DNA from: Sordaria brevicollis
Lineage: Eukaryota; Ascomycota; Sordariomycetes; Sordariales; Sordariaceae
Length of the DNA stretch: 64,000 bases
Assembly (NCBI GenBank): GCA_033439795.1
Contig: JAUTDP010000012.1
Coordinates: forward strand, 1,426,001-1,490,000
Direction of reading: 5' to 3'
A program made the position numbers and the translations under genes. A model generated the notes under the pieces. That model was not told the DNA's origin, did no database searches, and saw only the letters and a program-made list of their open reading frames with translations. Position 1 is the stretch's first letter; every line of letters begins with the position of its first letter. Below, in pieces: positions 11,341-23,895 of the stretch.

Positions 11341-13080
11341 TTTCTTCTTCCTCTTCGTCATTTGGCTTTTGTCTTTTTTGGTCGGTGTTTTAGATGCCTT
11401 CTTGCCGGCACGTGCCCGGCTTCTGGATCGTGATGAGGCAACTACTATGCGCTTGACTTTTGCGGCAACCAACAACAGCTCTTTCCATCTCAAGTTTGAA
11501 ACGAGTGTCCTGGACGCAATTGCATGACAAGAGATGGAAAGATCGCGGCAGGCAAAAAGATTGAATGATAAACCATCCAAGTAACCGGCTAAGACGGCCC
11601 CAAAAGTGCTGTAGCGGGGACAATGCACGACGACGATGGTTTTAACAGAAACGGAAAGCCAAGATATCGAAAAAGAATTGTTCTGCCGGCGAATCCCCGA
11701 AAGAATCGTCCATAGAAATCGACAGGAAAAAGAGAAGAAACGATGATGGGAAACAGCCGCATCTCGGCAGGGTAGGTAGCACTTACATAGCATGGACATG
11801 CCACGGAGAGCATCAACCCCTATTCTCGGTAAAGCCCAATTCTCCAACTCGGTACCTGAATCTCAGCATCGCATCCCGCTCTATAGGTACGGAAGGGAGT
11901 CATCCATCACCGACCACACAAAGTCCAGTCCAGTCCGGGCCAAAAGATGCCCAGAATCCTAAAAGTGCCCCTGGTCTGGCCATACATCGGTGTCGAGACA
12001 CAGCTCAGAGTGTTCCACTGGTGATAGTCCGTCCCTGGCCGCTGGCCGCTGAGGCTATTTCCGGCCCCGCCTCGCTCGAGAACGGAGTCGCTAGAGCCAT
12101 GGAGTTCCGCCAACAGCTCCGCCTAGGTCCGCCCGCCCAGTGCTTCGGAGCGGAGGCGATATCTCTTGGGTCAGTCACTGTCCAGTGGTGGTGTCCTGTG
12201 GTGTCGTGGTGGTGGCCTCGAGTCCCCTGGAAATCTGGGACTGGCATTCCATCTGAGATCCTGGACTCACGTCACAGCTGCTCAACATCCCCGCCGGACG
12301 CAGGACGCTTCCACTTTTTATCATTTTTTCGCATCACACGGTACAGTCCTCCAGCCTCCCGGCGTGTTGCGGCACCCGCCAACAAATAGGAAGGCCCCTG
12401 CTCACCCGCAGCCTGCTACGCTACCCGCAGTCCCGCACCCAGCGAGCACTGGCCACTAGCAAGGAACGATGCAGCCTCTTTTTCTGGCCCGCAACCCTGA
12501 ATGTTTTAACGGCATCGTCGACAAGCGACAGGCCTTCTTTCCAGTGAGAATGCCCCGTCCACCGTCAATCCAAGACATTCCATCCATGTTGGTGCGGTTC
12601 TTGCGAATCCTCAAGGGAATTCCACTGCTGGGATATCGATTCCCCAGAAGCAACAGCACCTGCAGCTGTAGAGTAGGTAGCCACGCCCACTTCATGTCCG
12701 TAGATACCTGCTACAGGTAGTGATGCCCCGTGCCCATCTGTAAACAAAAGAAAAACACCAGACGACATCACGACGTCGTCTCAAATGGACCCTGCCGTGC
12801 CTGCTGATGTTGGTAATTGTTGAAACCCCAGGGCAGGCAAGAAACAAGCAGCAGCCACCCCTACCAAACGGCCCCCTTCCCTCTTTTAGTCTGTTTTTAG
12901 ATTGCTGGGGCCCCGTCCGGTGCGACCAATCAAAAAGCTAGCATTTGCGCTGCAAGGCCCCACATTGCACGACGGACGCTGTTGACCGGGACGTGCGTCT
13001 GGTTGCTGCTTCTGGTGCCAAAGCCACCCAGGCTTGACAGGCTCGAGCAGCAGGGCTAGTTACCTCTCACAGTTCAAGTT
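4877..13080. other. large gene-poor interval
   Basis: Over 8 kb on which no protein gene could be supported on either strand. Open frames are short, lack domains, and do not chain through good splice signals into a plausible protein. Base composition is ordinary (not AT-rich), so this is not a RIP-mutated relic. Contents worth noting are the 49-T tract at 11291-11339 and several short homopolymer and pyrimidine runs. Long non-coding transcripts or distal control elements of the downstream kinase gene are possible but unproven. Confidence 0.5.
11291..11339 (+). repeat. 49-nt poly-T tract
   Basis: Uninterrupted run of 49 T, followed by a T/C-rich stretch to about 11395. The length may be imprecise because such runs are error-prone in sequencing. 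Confidence 0.9.
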
Positions 13081-15823
13081 GGGAGTGACGACGGCAATCG
13101 TGACCCCTCACCACCACCGCGCGACCTAGCCACGACCGATCTCTCCCAAAGTAGCCCAAGAACCAAAACCAATTACCATATCTCAAACACACCTCTGTTC
13201 AAAAGAACGCCGTCGCTCAACGTCGCGTCACCCTGCCTTGCGAAGCCAAAGAACGGAAGACAGGACTCTCACACAGAAAACAAGACCGACGAGGCTCTGC
13301 GTTGCGCTTCAGCTTCCCCTCTCGCGAGCAACCATCAGCCCACTCACTCACTGCACCGCGCATTTGGAGAAACACCACCACCAAACAAACGACGAACGGT
13401 AAGTTTGATTTGAGATTTCGTACAGCGACAACTTCACCTCAACCCCAAATTTCGGATCTACTGCTTCTTTTCTGCACTCACATGCACCTCATCTAAACCT
13501 CGAGCCGGCATGAGACTGGATCTCGCGCCTTGCTCTCACCCTCAGCTCAGCCGGCTCTGGCATTCCTCAAATATCCTCATCCCCTCATTATTCTGGCTCC
13601 TCCAGTTTTACGTTCGAGCAACTCTTCTTCCTTCTCCTTCTCACATCCAATGTCACGGCCATCATCACTGTCACTGTCATTCTGCCTTCCACAAGGAAAA
13701 AGCTCCCTCTCAACCCTGGCCGCCCGTCTTGTTGCCTCTCTTTCCCAGGTCCCCAGCCCCAACCCCTCTTCTGCCTCCTCTGGTTGGCTGCATCGTACGG
13801 CGCGCCAAGTCACCGGGCCATCTGACCTCACCAGACGTGCAAGTCGCACTGCATGGCATTGTGAATGGGCGGGACGGGTTTTGGGTCAAGCGCCTTACAA
13901 AGGGTCATGGAAGTCCAATTTCCACAAAAAGACGAGGACGCAGCAGCAACGAGAAGGGATGAGTGAATGGAAGGCCTTTGAGGCTTTGTCCGTCATGAAC
14001 AACGGGAAACTCCCAGGAGAAAGGAAGCCGTGGTCATGAGTTGAAATCCAAAATTATGCTGCTGCTTCCCGGCGGTTTGCTGGCATTGTTGTTCGAATTT
14101 TGGCCCTGCCCCTCATCTTGCGCCGGTTGATGGCATCCCCATCCCACTTCCAGTTTCAACCTGTCACTGTCCGGGTTGCTGCTGCTGGCTCAATGCCCAT
14201 CAGAGAGATCGAACCCACCACGGCACCCGAACCCAGGCACAGACAGGTACATACTGTACCTACATTTTGGTGTACGAAGGGCAAGGTTGCTCTGTTCTCA
14301 CAGGTCGCAAAAGAAGTCACAAGTCGTAGCGAAGTCGCAAAATCCAGAAAACTTTACAAACAAATCCTTGGCCGAGTCACGGCTCTTGTCACGGTGTTGC
14401 CCGTTCCTGTCAGTGCTAGTGCCAGCCTTGGGCAAGTTTTATGGCGATGCCTTCTTCCTTCCCTTCAGACCTCCAAGTGGCTGTCTGTCGGGTTTAAGCA
14501 GTTGCAGGCAGTTGTGCTTGCTGTCCGCCTCGACAGACGGAAGCAGCATTTTACCAGCAACGGCAAGGAAAAAGGGCCGGCGAGCCTCGTGGCCGCTCAG
14601 CGTTCAATCACACCTCGAGTTCATACATGGTGGCCCTGCATCAATGGACGTCTTCTGCAGACCACTCACTTGACCTGGCGTGCGGGCGCCTCTCTTGTGT
14701 CCACGCTAAAAGCTAGGCTTGTGTATGGTCGCCACTGCAAGGCCCTGTCATTTGTTCCCCGCCGTCATTTCATCAAGCTACACCTACCTGCCTGCCTTAA
14801 CATGGCCCGCCCCTCCAAGACCTGCCTACCTCTACCTCTACCTTACCTCACTTCTGCTCTTGTTTCCCTTCGAGTTCCTGTTCGATTGACGTTCGAATTT
14901 CGAGGTCTCGTCTCTCTGCTCCTGCTCCTGCTCCTCGGGCATAACAAACTGTATGCGCGTTACACCCTCACACTCGCCCTTTCCCTTGCTCAAGCGGACA
15001 AGCACAGCACAGCACCGTCTGCACTCTCCTTTCATCCCAATCCCGCTTGACGTTCCCTCCGCAACGATCCCCGTCTCCGTTCCCCGTCTCCACTTCCACT
15101 CCCCTTCCTGACCTCTTGTCGATTCGCATCTCCTACCTCTAGTCCTTCCACCACTTCCCCTACCCGCCCGCTTCTTCTCCTAAAAACGAACCTTGTGTTT
15201 TCTCACGACCAAGCCCAAGTTTATTTCAAAATCACAGAGACCGTTTTTTTCTAATCGCCAGTGCTGCCGCCTAGACAATCGAGACAAGCGACGGACCCCT
15301 CCAGTCAGTCCACAGTCACGGCCACAGTCCATACCACACACCTGACGCACCACCATCGTCCAGCCCTGGCGCACCTTGCCGCATTCCGCGTCCATTACCG
15401 TACCTCTACTGGTCCGTTCAGCCCACTTTGCGCATTCCCGTGCCGCCAAACCACTTCATTCCGTCTTACAACCTTTCTAGCTTGACAGCTCGAAACAATC
15501 CCCCTTCAAACAACTAAATCGCCCAAAACCACCACATCACCGGCTCAAGAGCTGTTCTACAATAGCAACGCTTTCCGCATCACAGCGCGTCCGCATAACA
15601 TACTGCTTGCAATTCAAACGTACAGGGAACATCACTGCTGCATCCAGGCCCGACGTCAAGCCCACCAGCCGTCAACCCAGTTGCTTGTCCCCACATCACC
15701 TGTTGCCCAACACGGCCCGCATCAGCCCTTCAGCAACAATCACCCAGCAACGCATCGGCGCAAGCAACTCCGTCGACGATTATTTCGAGCGATAGCACCG
15801 AACCGATATAAACTTAATTCACA
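13081..15823 (+). promoter_or_regulatory. probable promoter, long 5' leader and leader intron of GSK-3
   Basis: CA-rich, T-poor leader-like sequence up to about 13398 is followed by a consensus donor, GGTAAGTTTG, with GT at 13399. Near 15241-15261 there is a poly-T stretch, a CTAATC branch-like sequence and a CAG acceptor. This fits a 5' UTR intron of about 1.86 kb, after which a C/A-rich leader runs to the kinase ATG at 15824. The intron interior is strongly pyrimidine-rich. Open frames in it have no domain. The exon/intron reading is inference and needs a transcript. Confidence 0.4.
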
Positions 15824-17325
15824 ATGGCGTCGAACCGCCCAGCGGCTTTCAACACCCTCCGGATGGGAGGTGAGCATGAGGAGTGAACGGGTTGTTGAAA
15901 GGCAGGTCCGATTGCTGACAAAGGATGTTCTGCAGAAGTTATCCGTGAGAAGGTACAGGACGGTGTTACAGGAGAGACCCGGGAGATCCAGTACACCCAA
16001 TGCAAGATTGTCGGCAACGGCTCGTTTGGTGTCGTCTTCCAGACCAAGCTGTCACCTTCCAATGAAGATGCCGCCATCAAGCGCGTTCTCCAAGACAAGC
16101 GCTTCAAGGTTAGCGCAGCTCATGTTGGCAGAATCTCTCACGATCTATGAAACTGACCGGCATATAGAATCGCGAACTTCAAATCATGCGCATTGTTCGC
16201 CACCCCAACATTGTCCAGCTCAAGGCATTCTACTACTCGAATGGTGAACGTGTAAGTCTGCAACCTATTCAAGCTCGTGGTCATGCTTGATGCTCATTCT
16301 TTGCAGAAAGATGAGGTGTACCTCAACCTGGTGCAAGAGTTTGTGCCAGAGACCGTCTATCGAGCCTCGAGATTCTTCAACAAGATGAAGACCACGATGC
16401 CCATTTTGGAAGTCAAGCTCTACACCTACCAGCTATTCAGGGCTTTGGCGTACATCCACTCGCAAGGAATTTGCCATCGCGACATCAAGCCGCAGAATCT
16501 CCTGCTTGACCCAACTACTGGTGTCCTCAAGCTGTGCGACTTTGGCAGTGCAAAGATCTTGGTGGAGAACGAACCCAATGTGTCCTATATCTGCTCCCGG
16601 TATTACCGTGCACCTGAATTGATTTTCGGTGCTACCAATTACACAACCAAGATCGGTAAGTTCTGTTGGGAGCACCGGCTCCGTCGCACGTGTCTCAGAC
16701 TTTGGCTGACCTTGTTGCACAGATGTCTGGTCTACTGGATGCGTAATGGCTGAGCTCATGCTTGGGCAGCCCCTATTCCCTGGAGAGTCTGGCATCGACC
16801 AGCTCGTCGAGATCATCAAGGTTCTCGGAACGCCTACTCGGGAGCAAATCCGAACCATGAACCCAAACTATATGGAACACAAGTTCCCGCAAATTAAGCC
16901 TCACCCGTTCAACAAGGTTTTCAAGAAGGCTGACGCTGAAGCTATCGACCTCATCGCCCGCCTTCTTGAGTATACCCCTACCGAGCGTCTAGCCGCGATT
17001 GATGCCATGGTCCATCCCTTCTTTGACGAACTCCGCGACCCCAGCACTCGACTTCCGGACTCGAGGCACAACTCTGGAACCGTCAGGGATCTGCCACCGC
17101 TCTTCGACTTCACTCGTCATGGTATGTAGCCGTGTGGGGTATCCTTCCATGTTGAATTTTCACAGAAACTAATGTATATCCTCCTCTACAGAGCTCTCCA
17201 TTGCCCCTGCGCTCAACCACAAGCTTGTTCCTCCGCACATGAGGCCGGTTCTCGCGTCAAGGGGACTCGATATCGACAACTTCACTCCTATGAACAAGTC
17301 GGAGATGATGGCGAAATTAGACTGA
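15824..17325 (+). CDS. glycogen synthase kinase 3 (GSK-3/shaggy)
   Basis: CMGC-family Ser/Thr kinase. Six exons: 15824-15869, 15936-16108, 16168-16251, 16307-16655, 16723-17121 and 17192-17325; 394 aa. Visible kinase features: Gly loop GNGSFGVV (42-49), ATP lysine K64 in AAIKRV, catalytic HRD 158-160, DFG 179-181, and the GSK-3 activation loop [13 protein letters not shown] with the regulatory tyrosine at Y195. The C-terminal helices ending in [14 protein letters not shown] are GSK-3 specific. There is no long N-terminal extension carrying the inhibitory serine of animal GSK3 isoforms; the sequence starts [15 protein letters not shown], as in filamentous fungi. All introns have GT/AG ends. 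Upstream it has an exceptionally long non-coding region, so transcriptional or leader-level control is likely. Confidence 0.95.
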
Positions 17326-19106
17326 GGTTGCTTCCGTTCCGATACTCAATATCGCCGATCCATCCCCGAAACGTAAATGCGAACGATTTACAAGCTGTTT
17401 TTACGACCAGCAGAGCGTTGCCTAAAATTTCGAAGCAAGCGGTTTGATTCGCCGATCCGATTGTGACCCCGATACCGAAGAACGGATTTTTCTGCGTCCT
17501 CGAGGACGATTTGGAAGCGATTTCAGACCACAGCATTATCCGACACACAGATACCCCTCCTTACAGGCGCGCTGGAAGAACCGTGCGAAAATTCGTGCCG
17601 GCCTGGAAGCCGAGAAGAGTCTGGGGCAGCCGAAAACGTCTGTGAGCAACTCCCCTCTGCTGAAGGGACTGGTTCACAAACTGCTCGGCTCTTGGGAAGG
17701 TCCCCTCGAGAAACATTACGGACTACACGTTTTCTAGATTTCTTATTTTTCTGCATGAACGGGATGGATTTTGCTTTTTCTTGCCTCAAACTTTTTGTTT
17801 CGGGCAGGATCCCGCGTGGTCCCCGTGGCAGGCGTCCGCAAGATGGGAGGATGAGACTGCTTTGTTTGCTCTGTGCGACTCTTCGGACACTGGCTACCCG
17901 CCTGGTTGTTTTTGGGTTTTGATGAGAGACGGAAATGGAGGATGGGCGGCATCAATGATGTGATGGATTATGGCATATAATTTAGCGCCGTGGGTGAGGG
18001 CGGTACGTCACGGAGTGATGAACGTAGGGATGGCTTTCTTCGATGTATAAGCTTTTGCCTGCTATAACGAGTCTCAGCGTGGTTATGAGAAGGATGGGTG
18101 GTACCACTTTGCGTGTTTCTTGTGTGTCTATGTGTTTGCTTCATGTGTCTTATGTCCTAAGGGTGGGTTGCCGAGGGGGTTTACCACTCGGCCTTTTGAG
18201 AGCGAACGACTATGAAAAGTACAGCGAAATGGGTGCTTACATGGATGGGCGACAATAAAAGACACCAGGAAATGAGAAAAAGGATAGAGAGTTGGATGGC
18301 AATCGGCGTGTCCTGGTTTCGGTTCAACTTCATGGAGTTGCTTACCTTGGGGAAATGGGTAGATGGTAAAACCGGTGGGGTTCATACTCGGACTGAGCTT
18401 TTTGACGGTCTCGACAGTTTTTTCTTAGTCGACATGTCGCTTCTTCGGTACTCTTAGGGCGTTTTTAAAAATCCAAAGAGGTGTCTTTATACATTCCCAG
18501 CTTGGCGGTCCAGTTCCTTGAGAGTTCCCGTGTCATTTAGATCATGATATGTAACTGAAGTTCTCCCAAGTCGATGCCGCTACCTATTACCCTATGCGGA
18601 TAGGCACCAGTGGGCAACCTTGGGGGGTTAGTTGCTTGCTGGTACATGATCACGCAATTCATTATAGACAGCATGATCAAGGTTGGCCAACGGTTTCCTA
18701 TCCACCTTTTGATAATGTATGAAACCCTTTCTTGAATCGCAGATGCTTTTTTGAGCTCTCTGCTCTATAAGCTCTATGACTGGACCGCGAAGCATGGGAT
18801 CGCTCACACTTACAAGATGTGGCTCGTGCACTAAAAGCTTAGGCTTGGACAGTCACCAATCGCGTCGGCGCGGCAGGCCCAAGTTTCAAAGCATCCCTTC
18901 CCCGTAGCGTTCCATCCCATCAATTAATCCAACGCTGCCAGCCGCCAACCACCAGCCGTGTTTGAACTTATTCGTCGTCACGTAACGCCAAAACATCCAC
19001 CATAACCGTTGTCAGGACATTGTGTTTCGTCCTATTTTCTTCTTACATCTTTCCTTCTTTCAAAACTTTTCCTAAATTTGTTTGATACACCACATCTTGA
19101 CACACA
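17326..19106. other. intergenic, GSK-3 3' region and CBP80 promoter
   Basis: About 1.8 kb between two plus-strand genes. The first part should be the GSK-3 3' UTR; the last few hundred bases should be the promoter of the cap-binding gene. No domain-bearing frame or RNA gene was recognised. Confidence 0.5.
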
Positions 19107-21866
19107 ATGGCCGACTACGATCGCAGAGGCGGCGGCGGCTACAACCCCAAGAAGCGTCGCTATCGTGGTAAGTGTTCTCGGTTGCTATTTATAAGCCTAT
19201 GATCACGTCCGTTTCAGCCTCGCCTCTTGTTTAGCTTCATGTCCAACTATTGTCATATTACTGGCAATCTGAACCAATTATAGTTAACAGCGCGTTCAAA
19301 CCCATACAGATGACGACGATGGCGACCGTCGCGGCGGTCCGCGAAGACGCTTCGATGCTCCTCCCCACGTCCGCGTCCGAAAGCAGCTGCTCGCCATCGC
19401 CGAGAACCCCATGCGTCCCTGGCACGAGGAGGTGCAATCGATCGCCAACCTGTTTACCGACAACTGGGACGATGAGCTGCTCCGTACCAACTTCGTCGAC
19501 CTCGTCCTCCAGCTCGCGGTCGAGCAGCCCATGAAGACGCCGTTCCTCGCCGCCGTTGTGCTCGTCGCCAACACCAACAAGCCCCAGATCGTCGACATGC
19601 TTCTCGCCAAGCTTACGAGTACCCTCGAGACTAAGATTTCCGAGGGAGACTGGCGGGATGTGAAGCTCTACCTGAAGCTTGCGGGCTGCTTGCAGAGCTG
19701 TCTGGAGGGCGATGGTGTCTTCCCTGTGCTGGAGGAGCTGTTCAGCCGCGCTGTGGACTTGCAGACTGCTAGTTCTGAGGATGTAAGCTCTTCCCCTTTG
19801 GCTAGGCTAGGTTTCCGGGTGGCGGTAAACAACTGACACGGGTGCTGTACAGACAATTGGTACCGAGCTTGTTAAGATCATCCTCCTCACCCTACCATAC
19901 GTCATGGTCACTGGGCCGACCCAGTGGCAGCAGAAGGCGGCCGATTTGATGGAAAAGACCGAGATCATTGCCGGCGAAGCACACCCGCTACAGGCCCTAA
20001 TTGAGCCATACCACCCCGAGGCCGGCGACCAGAGCCCCGTTGCGTCCCAGAGTTTCATCAGCTTGCTGCAAACACAGCTCCAGAACGAGGCAAACAATGG
20101 ATGGGCGTTGACTTGCCTCCCGAGGCCTTGGGAGCTCCCAGTCGAAGAAGTCGAGCAGCAAGAGAGGATCGCCAACGCCGAGAAGCACGCCCTCCCGCCA
20201 GTTGCCATTCCTCAGACAGTCATTTCTGGCCCACGACCTCTGTTTCCAGAAATTTACTTCTCTGTATACGCCAACCAGGATGTCGAGTCGACGCCCCCTC
20301 TCACAAACATCGCCGCTTCCCTAATCCGCGACGCTCTTCTCGACACTATTAACGTCCTGAACTTCAACCGCAATGTCACTGCCCGTTTCCTTATCGAACT
20401 CGACTGCTACTTTGCGCCTCGAACATTCGCCGCCAGAGCGACACCTTTCGACAAGATCAGAGAGATTGAGCCTCCCAAGTCTAGCTGGAAGCCAGAGGAT
20501 GTCGCCGTCGACGCGGTCTTCTCTCAGCTTTTCTCACTACCCAACCCCGAGCACAAGCTCGTCTACTACCACTCCGTCCTTACCGAGGCTTGCAAGCTGG
20601 CACCGGCTGCCATCGCGCCCAGCCTGGGTCGTGCTATCCGCTTCCTGTACAGGAATAGTCACCGTATGGATTTAGAGCTTTCTAACCGGTTCATGGACTG
20701 GTTCTCACACCATCTGAGCAACTTCGGCTTCACCTGGAAGTGGACCGAGTGGGTGGACAATGTTTACTTGTCCAACTTGCACCCGGACAAGGCTTTCATT
20801 ATGGGAGCCATTGACAAGGAGATCCGCCTCAGTTTCGCTCAGCGTATCAAGAACACCCTTCCTGAGCCTTACCAGTCTTTGATCGGGCCTGAGAAGGAGA
20901 AGGATGTTCCTGATTTCAAGTTTGCGGATGATAGTAAGTTGAACATTCACTGGATATACTCTACAGTAGATGCTGACCATTACAGAAACCCCCTTCGCCG
21001 CTGAGGGCAAGGAAATCGCCGCTCTTCTCAGACGCAAGGCTCCCGAGGAAGAAATCGAGCCCGTCATTGAGCGCATCCACTCGCTCGCCCTCGACAACAA
21101 CCTCGACCCCTTGGTCGCCAGCACCGACGTCTTCGTGACCTCGGTCCTGCACGTCGGCTCCAAGTCGCTCTCGCACGTCCTCGCCGCCATCGAGCGCACC
21201 AAGGAGCGTCTCACCGACGCCGGCGCCACCTCCGAGGCCGCCCGGACCCAGATCATCTCCTCGGTCATGGAGTACTGGTCCGCCCACCCGGGAGTCGCCA
21301 TCGCCATCATCGAGAAGCTGCTCAACTACAGCATCCTCACCCCGCAGGCCGTCATCAACTGGGCTATTACCACATATGCTGGCGCCACGCGGGGCGAGGC
21401 GCTCGCCAAGGGGTTTGTCTACGAGATGGTCTTCAACACGGTTGTCAAGGTCACGTCCCGTCTGCGCCAGGTTCTGCAGAAGGCGACGCTGCCCGAGAGC
21501 ATGATCGACGACGAGACCATTGAGGCCGAGATCAACGGCATGCGCTCGCTGTTCCGCGCCATCGAGGATGCCCTCGTTGCGTGGGCGTCCGGGTCCAAGG
21601 ATGAGATGATTGAGGCCAGCGATAGTCTGGGCGAGGGCGATGGTAACAGCGAGACGGAGAAGCTCGTCAAGAGGTGGGGCGAGCGCTGGCTCAGGGTGTT
21701 CAAGCGCAGAGCGGCGATTGAGGAGGCGTATATCGTTGAGGCTCGGAAGGAGAGGGAGAGGAAGGCGGCTGCTGCTGCTGCCGCTGCGGAGGCGGCGCCG
21801 GCTCAACAGGCGGAGGACAATATGGTTGTCGACTCTGGCGATGTCGCTGCTGAGGCGACCGCTTAG
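19107..21866 (+). CDS. nuclear cap-binding complex large subunit (CBP80/NCBP1)
   Basis: Large subunit of the nuclear cap-binding complex. With CBP20 it holds the m7G cap of new RNA polymerase II transcripts and guides splicing, 3'-end formation and export. Exons 19107-19167, 19310-19782, 19853-20933 and 20986-21866; 831 aa. The N-terminus is basic and Gly-rich (DYDRRGGGGY, KKRRYR), like the NLS region of the family, and is followed by the first MIF4G repeat (NPMRPWHEEVQ.. about 40-220). The middle and C-terminal helical repeats contain the family marker PPKSSWKPEDVAVD-like and a final segment with FVYEMVFNTV. It ends in an Ala-rich tail. All four exons join in frame with consensus splice sites. 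It converges on the vps68 gene. Confidence 0.9.
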
Positions 21867-22760
21867 GAGGCTACGGCTGCCGAGAGGGCAGCTTAGGATG
21901 TTGCGTTGGAATTAATGATAGCTTCGTATAGCAAGGGTCTTCCTGTTTGGTAAGGCTTCATGGCAAAGGCCTAGAGGAGTAATCGTTTCTCCTGCATGTG
22001 ATTCAATAAATGGCCGGTTCAGTAGTTTGACTGGACTATCAATGGATGTGGGTTTCATAGCGTTGGGAGGGTACATAAAATGGAAGATCAGTTCAGCTAT
22101 TCGCCTTCTTCATCCGTAACGATGGGCTGAGATGACAGCGAAGAATCTAAGGGAAGATGGCGGCCATTTTGGACATGAAGATGAAGCTTCTGTCAAGTGT
22201 GTCCCCAACGGCCTTCAACGTAACCTTTCAGACGCGAATCGATACTGTGTTTCCATACCATTTCAACAACATAGCATCGCCTAACATAACCCGATGCATT
22301 GGAAGCAACCAACCGCTTACTCGTCGTCGTCCTCCATCCAAGTCCCAACCAGCCGTCCGTAACCGATAAATATACATGTGTCGTCGTTCACTTCATTTCG
22401 TTCCCATCACCCCATCCAATTCATAATGATAACCATAACCATGTCGCCAAGCCAAGGTCTCTTCAACTCTCTTAAAAGGATCATGACCATTCCCTCCCTC
22501 ACTAGCCAACCGCGTCACATTCTTCTCTCACCCCTGCGCCGGACTGGAGGGAGCTTTTTGTCAGACCGGCTTCATTGTACTGTATGGGGCCTTGGTTGAA
22601 GTGCTAGAAGTGCTGGGTAGCGAGAGGTATTGGGATGTTCTTCTTCCTTCTCTCTCTCTCTCTCCACCCTTCACCTCGTCCCTGAGTGTGCAAGTGCAGT
22701 GCTGTGTGTTTGTCTGTGTTGTGGTGATTATGGCCTGTGACCATCCATCCGTAAGCCAAC
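21867..22760. other. intergenic between convergent genes
   Basis: About 890 bp holding the 3' UTRs of the cap-binding gene and vps68. Nothing else recognised. Confidence 0.5.
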
Positions 22761-23895
22761 TTACAGAGCGAGGTTGTAAGAGTATTCGTCTTCCATGTTT
22801 TGGGAGATCCAGAGGATGACGGCGCTGTTATGTTCTTGTTAGCGTATGCTCTGTAGAAACGGGTTCCTTGATCTTTATCCGGCCTGCTCTGTTCCCCTCT
22901 CTTGTTTCATTCTTGACCACCTCTTCTAGCTGTGTTCACCACCTCTTCACCCTCCTCTTCCCCATCTCTTCACTCCTTCCTCTACCGTCTCTTGAACCAT
23001 CTCCTCGCGAACTTCTCATCACCACATCACCAAGAAGGAAAGAGAAAGAAGAAATAAACTCACCTCAACCCCACAAACCCGTTCGCCACCAAATTCTCCA
23101 CCCCCATCTTCAACGCCGGAAACCCAACGCCCGGAACCACATACTTTAGCACAAACACAGTCACTCCACCGGCCATACCACCCGCCAAACTAGCGAATCC
23201 CAAGAAAAGCACCACCCTCGCTTTCCACGCCACCCCGCTACCGCTGTAGGAGAAGGAATCGGATGACAAGCGAGCCTTTTCGACGCTGTTGATGATCAAC
23301 ATCCCGAGTGTCGAAAAGATAAAGGGCAGCCAGTCGATGAAGCGGATGTGGATGTCGGATGCGTTGAGCGGGGATTTAGACCAGACGGCTGAGTCGAGGA
23401 GGGTGTAGAATGCTAGGGAGAACTAGTTTCGCACCAAAATTGTTAGCATGCTGTTTCGTGTCTGCATGGGATAGAAGGGGAGGAAGAGGAGGATGAGGTT
23501 AGGAAGCAGGAGGGGAGGGAGGGTGGTAGTGATAGTTTGTCAGACGTGGGAAGAAGCTGTTCTGCTGCTGAATCCGATTGCCTGGACACCGGAGCAAGAA
23601 ATGCGAGCGAGCGGACAAGACCAGTGCTCTCAAGAACCATAACATGGAAGCTTGGGTCCAGCCCCCAGGTCCAACTCCGGCTTGAGTACCAGCTCCGGTC
23701 CCAACACCCCCAACTACGTATCCTCTTTGGCTCCAGCTCCGACTCCGCCTGGGGGAATGATCGATTAGGTGAAAACGAGGAAAAAGAAGAACATACAAAA
23801 GCACCAGCAGCATAAACCCCGGCATTCCTCGCCCACGCGCTGTTAAGCCACTCGGGCTTGGAGAATCTGAAGAGGCGTTCTTCCGACATTGTCAT
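22761..23895 (-). CDS. vps68: VPS68 / TMEM50-family membrane protein
   Basis: Small four-helix membrane protein of the UPF0220/TMEM50 family; yeast Vps68 acts in late endosome-to-vacuole sorting, partly with ESCRT. Exons 23895-23797, 23422-23064 and 22824-22761; 173 aa. The frame closes exactly and all introns have GT/AG ends. The N-terminus MSEERLFRFSKPEWLNS, the internal hydrophobic stretches (FSLAFYTLLDS, WLPFIFSTLGMLIIN, VVLFLGFASLAGGMAGG, AVILWISQN) and the C-terminus EDEYSYNLAL are all typical; the terminal YSYNL is a strong family mark. There is a second ATG six bases downstream (23889) which may be the real start. The last intron is 239 nt and purine-rich on the coding strand. Confidence 0.88.

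Noticed and set aside
11131..11847. 238-codon minus-strand open frame with a poly-Lys run
   Set aside because: The Lys run is the 49-T tract read backwards; no domain on either side.
14100..15050. 316-codon plus-strand open frame
   Set aside because: Pyrimidine-rich sequence with few stops by composition; the translation is Leu/Ser/Arg-rich without any domain. Better explained as leader or intron of GSK-3.
20961..21806. 281-codon open frame antisense to the cap-binding gene
   Set aside because: Shadow of a highly C/G-third-position coding exon; repetitive Leu/Gly/Asp/Arg composition.
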